Assembly (NCBI GenBank): GCA_001466705.2
Contig: LATX02000199.1
Location: forward strand, 1-64,000
Length of the DNA stretch: 64,000 bases
Direction of reading: 5' to 3'
DNA from: Moniliophthora roreri
Taxonomy: Eukaryota > Basidiomycota > Agaricomycetes > Agaricales > Marasmiaceae
Below the pieces are notes generated by a model that worked only from the letters and a program-made list of their open reading frames with translations, did not search any database and was not told where the DNA came from. Shown here piece by piece: positions 34,720-47,473 of this stretch (the first letter of the stretch is position 1; each line of letters opens with the position of its first letter). The position numbers were made by a program, and so were the translations under genes.

Positions 34720-35720
34720 GCAGCGGTTATGAGAGCGAGATGGTAGTAGTAGAAAGGCAAGAATGGATCGTGAGGAACACGAGGACCTACAGCATTTTAT
34801 ATGTCAGTCAACATGAGGATTGATGAATTGGATTGGATGAATACCTTGTGGGTGGCAGGGTGGCGGCGTCAATCGATATGTACTGCCTTTCTGCATCCAT
34901 GAATGAAAATTGATGGTAAGCGTTAAAGTAAAAGGCGCACCATACTGTGTAATCTCGTGCACTTATGCGCCGTTACCTTCAACCCCGTGAACACTAAGCC
35001 TCCAGTACGACAGTCTGTCCCCGATGGCAACTTGTCCTCCTGACGTTTCACCGTGACATTCTCAACATTTGAGGTAGACCATGCATAAATGCTTATGCAA
35101 GGAGCGGTGACGTCAAGTCGGCGGTTGCACTGTTGCGGCAGATATCGGGCGAATAAGGAGGTGCAACTGAACCTTCCTTGGAAATGGAAGATTCGAAGGA
35201 CCAATGGGGTAAACAACAAGGAACTAAACCAGCCAGCTCGTTTCTTCGAGAGCGCAACGAAGTAAAGTTGTATGCTTTGTATCTATGAACCAATTAGTTG
35301 GATTTGAATACTGTTCCTAGCAAGAACTTGATTAGCACTCACTGGTAACACTTCTAATCTCTTTCCGGATCCTACCTGCTTTCCTGCTCGCCAATGCCTG
35401 TATTCTGATCCATCCCCATACATAACAATTGCCAAATCCCGAAGCTTGAAGAGTGGTGGTCGTAATGATGGAGTCGCGGCGATCATCGGGTGGATGTGAA
35501 TACAACGTATGACTCGAGAGATGAGTCGCTGGCACTATCGCTATCACTGTTGATAGACACCAATCCAATTGCGGCGGATAGCAATCCTTTGGGCAGGCGA
35601 TAAAGTATCCGACTTCGATGTGCAAGTTGGGGAAAAACTTAAAAGGCCAATAAGCGCCCGTTAACTCGATGCTTTCTTCGGTACCACCACAATGTCGCTT
35701 CTCAGGCCCACTCGCTAGCA
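34720..35720. other. upstream region of kinase-like gene copy 1
   Basis: This kilobase is similar to 63360-64000, upstream of copy 2 (shared words include CATGTACTGCCTTTCTGCAT and AGTAAAAGGCGCAC). The duplicated unit therefore includes the gene and its 5' flank. A minus-strand frame around 35330-35560 (for example ITTTTLQASGFGNCYVWGW) is partly preserved in copy 2 as well, but I cannot assign it a function. Confidence 0.45.
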
Positions 35721-35729
35721 TCAGCTCTC

Positions 35730-38650
35730 TTCTATACGGTCACATAACGGAAAATCTACGAGAAATTCACAAAGAATGACCTCCTTGTTCCACCGGTCCA
35801 GACCTGTCAGGAGGTCAACCCATGCTGTCAAACTCAACGCTCGGCCAAGTTTCCCTCCTAGCTCTGATTGGAGTGTTCGAGTCATAATCGCAAGTCCAGG
35901 GTAAATCACCTTTAGTTTCGTGATATATACCACGACTGATCGATTCTTTTACTGTAACAGCAATGCCGTCTGAACCCGCCGAATCCGCCGAATTTCGGAA
36001 TGGTTTTTTGCCAACCAACCCGCCTATTACACGACTTCCTTCCGAATGAGAGTTATGGGAGGCTGTATTGGAAGCTGTGATTAATGACGGACTGCAGTTG
36101 GGGAATAAACTGGGTATCACGGAAGAAGGAAAGCAGAGCGCCAAACGACGGAGATTGAGAGTACGCAAGGTGAGCTGGCATCTTCTCCAGGCTCGAGCTG
36201 ATGCCAAGGAGGGCTTATTTTACTCTCTAGCTCCCTGTTCTCGCTGCACCCCTAGGCCCCAAACACATCCATCGAGCGCGTCCTTGTCTGGATTCTCCAT
36301 TCCTATGTACACACATTCCCAGACTCAGAAGAACCTGTTAGGATCCCAACCTCGCTCAGCATTCCTCCCTCGAAATTTCCAACGCTACAGACTAACCACC
36401 TGTATTGACGTACACAGATGAGGTGATACTCAACTCGTACCCCGACGCTTCAAAAACGACTCTGACGATTCCTTCCTGTCTTCAAGATCAAGTCGAACAA
36501 CTATGTCATCAATCCTCCTACAGTCCAACTCTACGAAGAATTCTGTTACACTTTTCACCGCTCGGCATCCGTTACGACTATGAGGTGAGTTTTCCTCTCG
36601 ACTTCACCCTTGTGCAGCAGAACTAATATACGAATGTAATACAGACCATCGTACCCAACCGCAACTGCAGCACGTTGGCTCCATCTGTTTTCTGACAAGA
36701 CAATCATCACCATGGGGCAGAGTGTGCGATTCCGTGCTAAATCAACACACCACGGACCTTCAAGAATAGCATTGGTTCACCTCTTCGCTTCTTCAAGTTC
36801 CGATGTACGCCTCCGTTTCATTCGTTTCATCTGTTTCCCTGATCGCTCATTCAGCTCTTACAAATGACACCACTCCTAGTCACAGTCGTACCCCTGGTCA
36901 AAGGCCAAGCCAATGAAATCGTTTGAGGGGTACCCGTAGTTTTTGTCAACCGCGTTCCGCCATTGAGGATTTCAGAGATACAGTGAGGGCAGGTGAACGA
37001 GTGAAGGGTGGAAAGGTATGACGTACCTACAATCTTGGGAGAATCATGTTGAGACAAGTCCTAACGAGTAGGTTCTGACTTGGTGTCTGTCCCTCTTCCT
37101 TCTATTTAAGTTCTAACACACGCTCTCTACCGTTCAGAAAGATACTTCTGCAGTCTACAGCAGAAAAGAGTCACCTGGAATGCTGCAAGACGGCTCGCAG
37201 AAACCCATTATTACGATCGCCCACACATTCACTTCCTCACCACTCCCGATTGCACCCGTTCAAGGATTGTCACATTCACCCTCATTGGCATAAGGCCTTG
37301 AAGGCATTCTGGATTGACCACAACTCCGAAACGGTACGAACGAACAGGGCGTTGAAGGTCTTGATCTACTTTTCGTGACTCTTACGGTTGAGCCCAGTTC
37401 ACAATGAACCCATCTAGTCGTAGGATGTTGTTTGGCTGAGGTACATTGGGACGTATCTGCTGGCAAGAATCATTCACCAGTGCATGTTATCGCGCCGGTG
37501 CCCACGCTTTCCTATGCTCTGGTACGTCGCACACGACTGTCCAAGTATTCACTTCACTGCATCTGACATTGTGGAATCTCTAGGTCGCCTGTAGATATAC
37601 TCTTGGCGGTGTACGTGGTGACCATCATTCCGACTCGGAAATAACGGGTAACAGCAGCACGGAGAGCTACCCAAATAGGATAGCACTATCGCCAAGGTCG
37701 ACAATACGGTTGTCGTTGAATACCTCGCGGGAAATACCTCAGTCCCGCTCGTCATCGGGTTGGAGTCCATAACACTCGAATCTTTGACAGGAAACTAGTA
37801 TGACCTTTCTTGCCAAGATTCCAATCGCAATATCACCATGTCGAAGCTCAGCGACGCGAATACGTTTCAACAGACTTGCGCCTCCATTTCCCAGCACATG
37901 ATCGACACTGTACCTTCTACAGTGAACTTGAACGATCCCTTCGACATCAAGCCAACGAAGCCATTCGCGTCAGGACAACCCAGAGATCACCTCCGGAGTG
38001 CATCGCAATATCGCATCTGTATAAATCTAAGGAGGCGCACGACGGCTGTATAATCACCACCAATATATCCCAAAATGGTCAGGCATCTGGATATGATATG
38101 AGCATCGGTGAAACGTACAACAACGTACTAGTGGCCTCGGATTCCATCTCCAAACCGAAACCGCCGATTAGCCGCTTGACTCGTGCCTCGTCAAACCAAT
38201 AGATGGTAATGGTAGCGACGACCGCGTAAATCTTCCGACCGCTTTGGAAGTTTTCGTCAAGCGGATTACGCCTGGACTGCCTGGGACACTCAGCGCGTGG
38301 AGATGGTGAAGTGGAAAGAGGCCGATACCTCGGGGTATACCTTGTTCGGCGCGAGCTTCGCCAAGCTCCCGAGCAATAGCAGTTTGACGTGGTATAGCTT
38401 GACCAATGGCGAGGTAACGCTGGAGGTTTTTTTTTTTGGTTGTACTTTATTGTACCGGGGCCAATTGCCCATATTGCACATATCCTACCTATGTACAAAT
38501 GTACCCTATCTACAACATGTGGAACCTCCCCCGCCTCGAAACAAGCGTGGACGGAAGTAAGTCTCCCCACGATCCAGAGCTTCCCAACCCTGTTGTTGAT
38601 GGCGGCTCTTGAGGGAGGTGACTGGTGCGTATAAGCTTCTACGCTAGGAC
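35730..38650 (+). pseudogene. remnants of one or more spliced host genes, unrecognised
   Basis: GC-rich sequence with pieces that read like exons on the plus strand: 36062-36170 (LEAVINDGLQLGNKLG), 37143-37260 (DTSAVYSRKESPGMLQ, then IITIAHTFTSSPLPI) and 38245-38420 (FRQADYAWTAWDTQRVEMVK, then SGYTLFGASFAKL). Intron-like boundaries occur (GTAAATC at 35900, ACAG at 35960). The pieces are in different frames with stops, so I cannot build one model. Long minus-strand frames here (for example 38657-38079) look like shadows. No family recognised. Confidence 0.3.
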
Positions 38651-39051
38651 TAGTCAAGCAGGTGCTGGAGAAAGGATGCGTGAGTAGTCTAATGTTTCTA
38701 CCGTTTTGAAGTTTACCGGTACTCCGTAGACGTACTCTTGTTTCAAACTACTACTATCCTTTCAGACCCAGTCTATTAAGCCCGCAAGTTATGAGTCATC
38801 TAAATGATTTTCAAGGCAAACGCGTAGAATAAACGCGTGCTTGTACGCTTGCTCATGGCGCCAGCGAATGCCAACTTTGCTTGCACCGCAAGGAGTATCT
38901 TATCTGAAAATGCACAAGCGCTATCCTGATCATGTTTGCCGAATTAGAGACCTCTTGGTCGAAACATTGGTATGTATAGAGTCCTTGTGTAGTCCAAACA
39001 AAATCTGAAGTACAAGCTTTATGGTACAAACCGTCCGATACGCATCTATGA

Positions 39052-40148
39052 CTACACCGACTCTCTACCTCCCTGCGTCCTCCTATTGCTACGATAAACA
39101 TGTAACGTCTCGTCGACCTCACATCGATCCAGCAAAGTCATGCTGGCTCGAATACTGCGAAACAGATAGGAATTCATGCTATTCTCAATTGCAATATGCG
39201 GCGCAAGAAAGATAAATCTGTATTCCACCGGAATATTCGCAACGGACATGGGCACGAGTACGACAACAGTCGTGAGGATGTAGATGCTGTATGTAGTTGG
39301 CTGGTAAGTAGGACATATTGAGGGAATAGACACGACACACAGAATATATATTTGTCCGTCCTGCCAAAGTGTCCTTGAAAGCATCGGAAGATCTTTCCCT
39401 CGCCAAAATGCCCACGTCCGCAGGTCAAGGACAAGACACTTCTGCCAATGAACGGATTCTTCCTTGCCTCNGCTTCTGAGAGTGGCGTATTCACCAACGC
39501 AGTGCAGTATGGACTTGTGGGATCGGCTGGAAATCCAGCACCGGAGAACGGGGCTGACACTGATGAGGCCACGACGATAAGGAAGAATATGAAAAATGCC
39601 ACAACGACACGTCGTTGTTCCAGATAGACGGCTCGTACTCGGAAGAAGAGAAGTAGACTTTCAGCAGTGACAAATGTTGGAAGAAGGGATAGGAAGATCG
39701 TGGAAACGGTAGAACAAGCTCTATCCAGCGGAAATGCTACGAAGTTTATCGTTTAGTTTTTTCGATACTGCATATCATCGAACTTACTGAGGAAGATGGT
39801 CAATCCTATCAGAAACATAAGAGCAATCACTCTGCTCATCGAAAGCTAAGTAAATGAGCCATCAGAATGTAACAGAATTTGATTCTGACCTGGCCCAGAC
39901 ATAAGCGACCGTCAGCAATCCAAATCTTCGTTTCAAAACGAGTCTATATTCACTTCTCAAATTGGTGAGCACGTCCCACAGAAACATCTGACGTTCTCTG
40001 GGGTGAGTACTGTGGCAAGCAGGTCCAGAATCCAGATACGACTTACCCCCAAGGTTGCGACCGCGATATATGATCCTATCGGGTGAGGTGGAAATGCAGC
40101 AGACTCAGCAGGCGTTTCCATCCTTTCACCGAATGCGTTGGAATCCAT
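39052..40148 (-). CDS. multi-pass integral membrane protein
   Basis: Starting at ATG 40148, the first exon encodes GERMETPAESAAFPPHPIGS and the beginning of a hydrophobic helix. After short introns (for example GTCAGA...TTAG near 39897-39849 and GTAAGTTCG...GTAG near 39787-39737) come FLWDVLTNLRSEYRLVLKRR, FLIGLTIFL, DRACSTVSTIFLSLLP, LLLFFRVRAVYLEQRR and the helix VVVAFFIFFLIVVASSVSAP. The last part has YILTTVVVLVPMSVANIP. Six to seven membrane segments with a loop RVRAVY are typical of a large basidiomycete family of unknown function. One base is N at 39471. The region around 39380-39440 needs a splice or frame correction I cannot fix with certainty. Confidence 0.65.
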
Positions 40149-40499
40149 GTTGGAAGGGGAGAAATTATCGGTTAAAATAGAGACGGTATGAGTTATAAGA
40201 GTCTGATCCTGTTACCTGCCTACATGCAACAGAATTGAAGTTGACGGATGACATGGAGACTGGACGATCAGAGTTTCAGACTAGGTGATTTGCTTTCGGG
40301 TTCCCGTTCTTGCAATAATACTAAATGACTCCTCCCGGGAGCGGATTAGGTCAAAAGATGACGAGCTCGGCAGTTGAAATCCGCGTTTGTCATGGCACTA
40401 ATCTCCAGTCAGTCAACAGAGTTACGTACCTTCTGTGTGGCGTTTTGGTATTCACTGCGAATAAAAGTCGGCAACTGTGTCTGGAAGGCTCCTTTGGAG

Positions 40500-41010
40500 C
40501 TTTGAATAATTAATCAACATTGGCAATTTCGCTATCGGCTCGAATTACAAACGAACTTACCCAGAATATCGTCGCCAAGGGCAGCTCCAGACCATCAACA
40601 AATTCATTGCGTTGCAAGGAAAATGCTATATGGACAGTTGATGTTAAAGCAAGGCTTCTCCAGCAGGCTCGTCGGAGATTGTGAGAAGTGGCGTCGTCAT
40701 GAGCGATGACATCGGATCTCCCCCGTTGATATCCTCGAGACGATGGATTTACAGGCTGTGTGAATGGATGGTTTAGACCGAGGATAGCCTGAAGGTGAAT
40801 ACAGACACACAGCAAGCGCCTGTGACAACGGGGATCAGCAGCTGATTCAAAAAGTTCGGAGAGGCGCAAGTACTCCATACATAACATAGCGAGCAATGCG
40901 CAACCCCAGGAATTGATGAAAGAGGCCCCAAAGTGTACATAAAAGTGTATGGGTCCAAAGGATCAAGATTGTTGAATATCGGGATCAGCATTCTTTGCTA
41001 CGAGGCATGA
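40500..41010 (-). pseudogene. possible fragment of a second membrane protein
   Basis: One minus-strand frame reads FGASFINSWGCALLAMLCME followed by YLRLSELFESAADP, consistent with a membrane helix and loop. An intron-like GTGTGTCTG...TTCAG follows near 40800 and is followed by AILGLNHPFTQ. Beyond that I find stops. It could be the 5' part of a neighbour of the gene at 39052-40148, perhaps a paralogue, but no complete model is possible. Confidence 0.3.
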
Positions 41011-41685
41011 CGTTCTCTGTAGCCCGGTCAGTGAGTAACGCTGTTGAAGAATGTAACACATCCGACGAGCAGCCAGTGTTCAACGTTCGGCCTGTATATT
41101 TCAGTTACGGAGAAGACATGTATGGAATCCCGTATCCATGAGCGTACTGAGCATCCTAAAACTTGAAAGCTTCGATGATGATGAGAAATGTGGGTTTCGC
41201 GTCGAGATGGAAGCTTATCCAGTTTCCCCTAGCCGCCTTATTAACCTACTCCTCTTCATAACACTCAGTAAAGGTTGGAAACGAGATCATAACCGGTATC
41301 CGACTTGGTACCAGTCGCGGGAGACCACCATCGAGATAACAGGAATGGTTTTTCGTTTTCCTGCTTCTTGTCAGCCGCGGGTATGAACATGGAAAGGACT
41401 GTTGATGCTCTACTTTTGGCAGAATATATCAAAACTAATCCAACCTGTGAACGCACCTCTGAGTGTTCTGGCGATGGGAATCTGAATAGGTGCTTCCGGG
41501 TAGGGCAGTTTGGTGGTTCGAGATTATGGCCCACTCGAGAAAGCGGAGATCTTGATCAACTGAGCTGCCCCACAGTGTCCATAACGAACGTTGAACAGCG
41601 ATGTACTGAACGGAAGGCAAATTTAGGACTGATAACGACGAAATGAGTTCCGTGCTTACCACGAAATGGATCCGAACAAGCCTTC

Positions 41686-42039
41686 ATGCCCAGTGAAAAT
41701 AGGCGACGATGGTCGGATTTTAGCCGGGAAGTAGAGCTGCGATGCGAGGGGAAGACCCGATTGTCACACTGTGACCGGACGAGCTGGCCCAAACAGCCCC
41801 TTGCCGAGTCGAGCCGCTTATCAGGTGAGGATGACAGCGCGGGCGAGGTCAGGGGCCTTGAGCCCGTGTCGGAGGACGAGGAAGTGCAAGAAAAGGACGA
41901 GGAAGTGCAAGAAAAGGACGAGGAAGTGCAAGAAAAGGACGAAAAACGCAGCAGAGGCAAATGTGAACTCGACGAAACATGTGGACGGTGGAACAGAGAC
42001 CAACACAGGAAATGGATCGCGGGTGTTGGTCGGAAATAG
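41686..42039 (+). CDS. small acidic/charged hypothetical ORF with heptad repeat
   Basis: An open frame of 117 codons with ATG at 41686. Three exact copies of the heptapeptide EEVQEKD lie near the C-terminus, encoded by the 21-bp tandem repeat. The same DNA is open on the minus strand (FSCTSSS repeats), so the coding strand is uncertain. No family recognised. The area just upstream on the same strand has further open frames without motifs. Confidence 0.3.
   Translation: MPSENRRRWSDFSREVELRCEGKTRLSHCDRTSWPKQPLAESSRLSGEDDSAGEVRGLEPVSEDEEVQEKDEEVQEKDEEVQEKDEKRSRGKCELDETCGRWNRDQHRKWIAGVGRK
41878..41940. repeat. 21-bp minisatellite, three perfect copies
   Basis: The unit GAGGAAGTGCAAGAAAAGGAC is repeated three times with no difference, at 41878, 41899 and 41920, and is preceded by the partial unit GAGGACGAG. 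Confidence 0.95.
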
Positions 42040-42960
42040 GATGACGAAGGGAGGAGGATAGACAGAAACTCTGAGATGTCGTAGAGGTAGAATGATGTCC
42101 CAATCCAAGGGTGAGGACGATGCTATGCAATTGCCAGACAGTCGAAAAGGTTGGGAAAGAAAAGAGGGAAATGAGAATAAGCTGAAGAGAAATGCTCACA
42201 AAGTTGGTATTGCAAAACTTGTAACTGCTGGATGTGAGTATGGGATGCAGGGCATGATGAGAGTATGAAGTAAAGATATAATTTTTAGAACAATATCCCT
42301 ACTACACGAGTTGAACTCTTGAACTCTAAATGGAACACAAGCTTGGAGGAACTGCCAGCTCGATCAACTGGACACAAGTTGAGCGTGAGGTGAGTCTCAA
42401 GGCTGCCAGCTCACTCCCAAGTGAGCAGTGTCTTCCAGCGACCAGGAAACACGTCTTTCAGTCCTTTTGGAGCATCTTTCAGACATTTCCTGGGACCCTG
42501 GAAGCATTTCCAGGTTGAAAAAAAGATGTTTTGAGCACATGTGGAAGACACGGCTCTTTTGGACCACCTAATGTCTCGACATTGTTGATTTCTCTCACAT
42601 TCCTCTGCCTTCTTTTCTCTGTTATTGTTTTCTCCACTTAGGTATCTGTCAGTCCAGTCATATAGCTATTGTCCTGAATACTTATTCTTCTCTGGAACAG
42701 GTATCATTATACAAATGTCTTTTCCAGAATTCAAAGATCATTCTTCACCCTGCCTTCCGGAACATGATTCATTCCACACAACAGTGATCATAAAGTCTAT
42801 GGAGATGTTTCAATATTGTGCAGAGGTTTTAGTCTGGAGAGACATGCTTTTGTTTTAGGTGTGTACTTCTTAAGTTCACTGATAAATGTCTCTTATGTAT
42901 CTCAAAGTATAGCCTGCAAACACAAGATAAAAGCCTGACTGGCCATCCTAGTTAAACCCA
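42040..42960. other. transition from GC-rich to AT-rich sequence
   Basis: The composition changes from CpG-containing to AT-rich at about 42240. Between 42330 and 42520 a GC-moderate segment carries a repeated GGAAACACGTCTTTCAG/CATCTTTCAGACATTTCC-type word. No gene or terminal repeat could be fixed. If the next three genes form a mobile element, its left end should lie in this stretch. Confidence 0.35.
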
Positions 42961-42964
42961 GTTC

Positions 42965-44816
42965 ATGCCTCTCCCACTCAACTTGCTCTGCAGCATGCCC
43001 ATCCATAGTCAGCCTCTCCGTGAACATGATAACACCACTGCTTCTGACACAATACATGACTTGAACAGTATCCACATTGAGGATGAAAATGACATCATTG
43101 ACGATGATGAAGAGAGTGGTGATGCTGTTAAACAATTGTTTGCATTTGCAGGCCTACAAAAGGCTGTGTCCAAGTACACAGGCCAGTCAGAGTTCATGGT
43201 TGACACTGCAATCAGTGATGACTTGGAGGCCGAACAGCAATCCATGGGACCGGAACCTGATGATGGAGCGGCATCTGGTGATGAGGTACCAATGGATATT
43301 GATTCTAATGACATCAATCCAAATGCTAACCTTTCTTCCATGCTTGCTGGTGCTTTGACTGGTGTTACTGAGGGCACCGAGAGCCACTATAAGAGGTATG
43401 TGCTAGTTCGATTTCACTTGTTCTGCCTCATTTAAACTCTTCCACAGTCTTATGAAACAGTGTGAAAAGTTTCTTTGGAAATGCACACTCATTAAGGATG
43501 ATGAAGATTTTTTTTGTGACACACCACGTGTAGATGCACTGGAGCTCATCTGTGTATGGATCCTCGATGCGTAAGCTATCTCTTTCCATTTGGTGCTCAT
43601 TATGCTGATCTCTTGGTAAGTTGTGACAGCTTCAACCTTGATGGAACTGCTCGACCCGAAATTGAAAGGAGAAGCAGCTACTCACATGCTCAGAAGATGA
43701 GGGCCTCAGCAACCTATGGGTTCGGCCAACTCCATCGCCTTGGAAACCTACCATGGCATAAGAGTGAGGTATTGGAGAAGATGCTGGATAACCTGTTGGT
43801 ATCTCAGCAGGTTTCGCTTTATATGGTCAGTCTTCAGCATTGCAAAGTGTGTATCTTGTCCTGATTTGCTGGTGATAGACAGCCGATAACTAAACTTGTT
43901 TCAGGTACATGCTGGAGAAGAGCCGACTAGTGCACGAGCTGTCACTGAGGTAATATGCCATTTTTATTTCTTGACTAAAGCTAACATGTTGAATAGGGAT
44001 TAATTGAGGAAATGTATAATTTCAGTTGCCAACCTGAATACTTTGACATCAAACCCTTTATCCCACAGTCACACAAGGAACACTCGAAGAAATAGGGTGG
44101 CCCCAAGTTTCGCCGCCTCCTTCATTTTGTCTACACTATCTCCTTTGTCTGCTTACTTCACATTGATGAGGCACTGAAGATCTGCATGAAGCACATTCAA
44201 ATCATTAATGGAACCACACTTAAGCTCACACTACTGTTTTGGAAGACCAATCAATTTGGTGGTAAGTACATTCAGCGACAACTAACTTGTTGCTGCTAAT
44301 TTCGGTATTGCCAGATATCAAGCCATTCTACATTAAGATGTTTCCTGAAGAGTATGAACATCTCTGCCCTGTTCGTGCACTTATGGAATGGATTCGTGTC
44401 AGCCGTGTCAAATCAGGATACATATGTCGAAAGATCAGCAAGCTCGACGAAGTACATGACAATAGACATGAGCCTATGGTAAGCATCTTATTATATTCCT
44501 TAATTTGTATTACTCATGAGCATTGCAGACCTCACAACAATTTCTCAAAGGTTTCTGGCAGAACCTTCTTGATGTTCATGTTGATCCCTCATCTTATGGT
44601 GGTCATTCTTTCCGACGTAGGGGTTGCCAGTGGCTCTCGGTCTACCGCTGGTGGCTGTTGAGAAAAATTTGTGAATGGGGTGGTTGAAGTACAGATTTTT
44701 CACACTTGACAATTGTCAAATACCTTATTTCTTGGAATGATGATCCAATGTATCCCTGTGAAGACTTTTTCAACTTTGATAAAGCTCCAGCTACCTACTG
44801 TTCTACTTGTGGCTGA
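42965..44816 (+). pseudogene. Crypton-like tyrosine recombinase
   Basis: A spliced gene from ATG 42965 to TGA 44814-44816. Exon 1 is acidic and disordered and ends VTEGTESHYKR. Next come a core-binding-like part (DGTARPEIERRSSYSHAQKM, then FGQLHRLGNLPWHKSEV) and the catalytic domain: box I region LLHIDEALKI (His where Arg is expected), box II GGHSFRRRGCQWL with the HxxR pair, and the likely nucleophile in TIVKYLISWNDD. Introns of about 50-65 nt are present. In-frame TAG at 44093-44095 and TGA at 44685-44687 both look like Trp codons changed by G-to-A. The C-terminus ends in a CX2C-like CSTCG. Confidence 0.72.
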
Positions 44817-45368
44817 AGCTGTGATTGCTATGGATTGTAATATATGTAGCCATTTAATGCAAGTTGATTGTCATTGTCTCACAGTGGTAGCCATGTGTGA
44901 ATTCCCAACTGAGCATATTGTCGTTCTCGCTCATCTACTACCATCTGGTGCTCATGACTAAAGGTAGAAACCACAACTCTGGTGGGTGAAATCTCAAAAG
45001 CCACAAGCACTAGTTTCTATTTCTAATCTCAACTATTCTATGGCTTGTTTCCTTCTGGTTCTATTCTGGCTCATAGTGCATCTTCTGTATTAAACATTTA
45101 TGCCCTTCTTCAAGTTATTAATATATAATACCTATCTAGTCTTCCTCTCAGCATACAATCTACATCCTTTATACCTTTCAAGCCATGTTCTTCATATCCT
45201 CAGACAAAGAGAAATGTTCTGCATCTACTGACAACTCACCACATTTATATGTTTTGTCTGACAATGCACTACTGTTATGCATTCATTCTTTTAAAATCAG
45301 TGTCATTCTCTCTTTGCTTAAAACACTACAATTTCTTAATCCAATGCCATATATCATGATTCTGGCTC

Positions 45369-47250
45369 TCACTCAATTTCTATTGTATCTACAATCTTCA
45401 CAAACTGGCCATTGGGTAGATGAGTTCCAATATAGACCAGTTCATCATCATTGTGGCTACTTTCTCCAATTCCTACTGTCTCCTGCAAGGAAGGCACAGA
45501 GGTATTGTTGTCTGCATGCTGAGATTTTCTGATCTCAGCAAACTCAGTACACTTCTCAAATGAGCATAAGAATACATACCTTAGGCCTAAACTTGCTTGA
45601 ACACCATCAGAAAGCAGTGGAGGTATGTTCTCCTGCAGAATAACCTCTGGGATCCAGAGGTCTATATCATTAAGTACTGATCGCTCATCTTTGTTGAGAG
45701 TTTCTGGATTGGCACTTGACAGGCAAATGAATTTCTCAGATGAAACCCTGAGATGAAGTGAACGCATTGCTGGAGGTTGTGGATTCATTGAATTTGCCAT
45801 GACCTTTGGAGTATAGATGCGAGCCTGTGGATATATTCTTGTGACAAAGGCATCTGCAAGAAGCCCAACAATATGGTTTGTCTTGATGTCATACATTGGA
45901 GCACCCTGAAAGAGGCTCAGATTATACTGACATGACCTTTTAATAGGAAGGACTCACAAATGCAATGAGGTGGTAAGCCAGTCCTTCAAATAAGTGCTTG
46001 TGAAATACTCTAAGGTATTGTCCACGAGATGGAAAGAGATGCTCAACCGCAAACTGGGTGACAAGCCAGAGATGGGGAAGATGTGGGTACCAGTGGGAGG
46101 TGTCTGGAGGTACTTTTCCTGGACTCCATGAAGTAACTGAGTTTAAATATAAGTTCAGAACATCAAGATCTGGGAATGCATCTGTGATACGGTCTGCTAG
46201 GCTCGGATTTCGATTGGCCATGCGATCTTGGGAATTACTATGAAGTTCACATCAAATTGACTTTCACCAACCCTATAAAAAGACGTTGAGTTGAGGGTTA
46301 GTCAATGTCTTCATTGCATTTTCAAGACTATCTCCAAACCCACAGTGTGCGAGTGCAATTGCAGTCTTGATGCCAAAACCCTGCAGACTATTGTGGTAAT
46401 CTCCACCACTAACAAGCACCACAAAGATGAGTCCTGCATGAGTAAGCCCAATCTGATCATCATTTTCAATAGCTTGACTGGTGTATATGTCGTCACAGAC
46501 TATGCTCTTTTTGGTCTGTAAAGGCCTGTATAAATGAATTGGTGACTTGAGTTTCATGTTGGGTTGAAATGGTGAACGTCACTACTTACTGCTTGATTCG
46601 TATCAGACATTGAGCGCCAAATATCAGAGTGTCAATGTCATCTGACATGACACAGTCAACAATATTTCTATGATTGAGCTCAGCCAGCTCAGCCTCCACT
46701 TCACCTGGTGCCTTATAAAGGGCTCAAAAGGGACAAAGATATTCAAATATTAAAGTAGAACTCATGTTATGAACTTCAAAACCTAGAGCAGAAAGTAGAC
46801 GCTGTGCCTGAGCATAAAATGCTATTTCCTTGTTGTTAACTTGAGTGCCACGTTTTATTTGTGGTTTAGCAGATCCATCATATACCCATACCATTCTGAT
46901 GGCCAGTTTGACATATTTGCAGAGCCTGAAGAAAAGGGGCCGAAGTGGATTGGGAGGCCTGTGAACTTGGCCATGAGCAAAAGCACCACTGAACCATGCA
47001 AGAAAATTGCTATAACCATGGGTGAATAACTGGGAATTATTATAACCAGTATGGCACTGTACCATGCATCAACTCCAACTACAATACCTCTTAGCCTCTG
47101 GTTATTTGGATGAAATCCTTCGACAACGGCCAGGTGACTGAATGACCAAAGCTCATGGCTGGAGTCAAATTCACCCTAAACAGAATGGATCAGTAATCTT
47201 GACAACAAAGTATGCAGCAGAATTACCCAGTTTCAACCCTTGAGTCCCAT
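45369..47250 (-). pseudogene. XPG/FEN1-like structure-specific nuclease
   Basis: Starts at ATG 47250 reading MGLKG and then TGA (47233-47235) where XPG proteins usually have Trp or Leu-Trp. The N-domain reads IVVGVDAW and later WVYDGSAKP. The I-domain reads APGEVEAELAEL and VMSDDIDTLIFGAQ. The helix-hairpin-helix region reads VSGGDYHNSLQGFGIKTAIA followed by ALAHCGFGDSL. All acidic residues expected at the active site are present. At 46760-46765 an intron donor expected as GTGAGT reads ATGAGT. The C-terminal region (45896-45369) is family-specific, ending in an acidic tail. It is convergent with the recombinase gene and transcribed in the same direction as the SAP-like gene just upstream. Confidence 0.78.
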
Positions 47251-47473
47251 CTTGAGTGATGTTGAGGGTCCAGAAGTAAGAGATGTAAGACTTACCCCTG
47301 ACAGTTCTGACTGCAATGCGAAACACAAACATGCGTGGCCAAGAAAAGTATTATCATTTGCTTGAGTACCGTAAACAGGATTATAGGTTACAGAAACAGT
47401 GTAATAATAAGTGTAGATGTGTATAAAGTCTGTAGTCCATTCAAGAAATCATCATTGATGGGTGTCCCTACTC

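Noticed and set aside
38079..38657. 192-codon open frame on the minus strand
   Set aside because: The plus strand in the same place has a more protein-like exon (about 38245-38420). The minus frame has no motif and is probably a shadow.
41500..41580. tRNA-like pieces: a CAGCTCAGTTGATC box-A-like word with a possible 7-bp acceptor stem (GGGGCAG/CTGCCCT) on the minus strand and GGTTCGAGATT on the plus strand
   Set aside because: The box A-like and box B-like words are on opposite strands, and no anticodon or T-arm stems can be formed in either orientation.
41878..41940. Possible functional heptad coiled-coil from EEVQEKD repeats
   Set aside because: Three units lack a regular hydrophobic a/d pattern, and the same DNA is open on the other strand; treated as a minisatellite.
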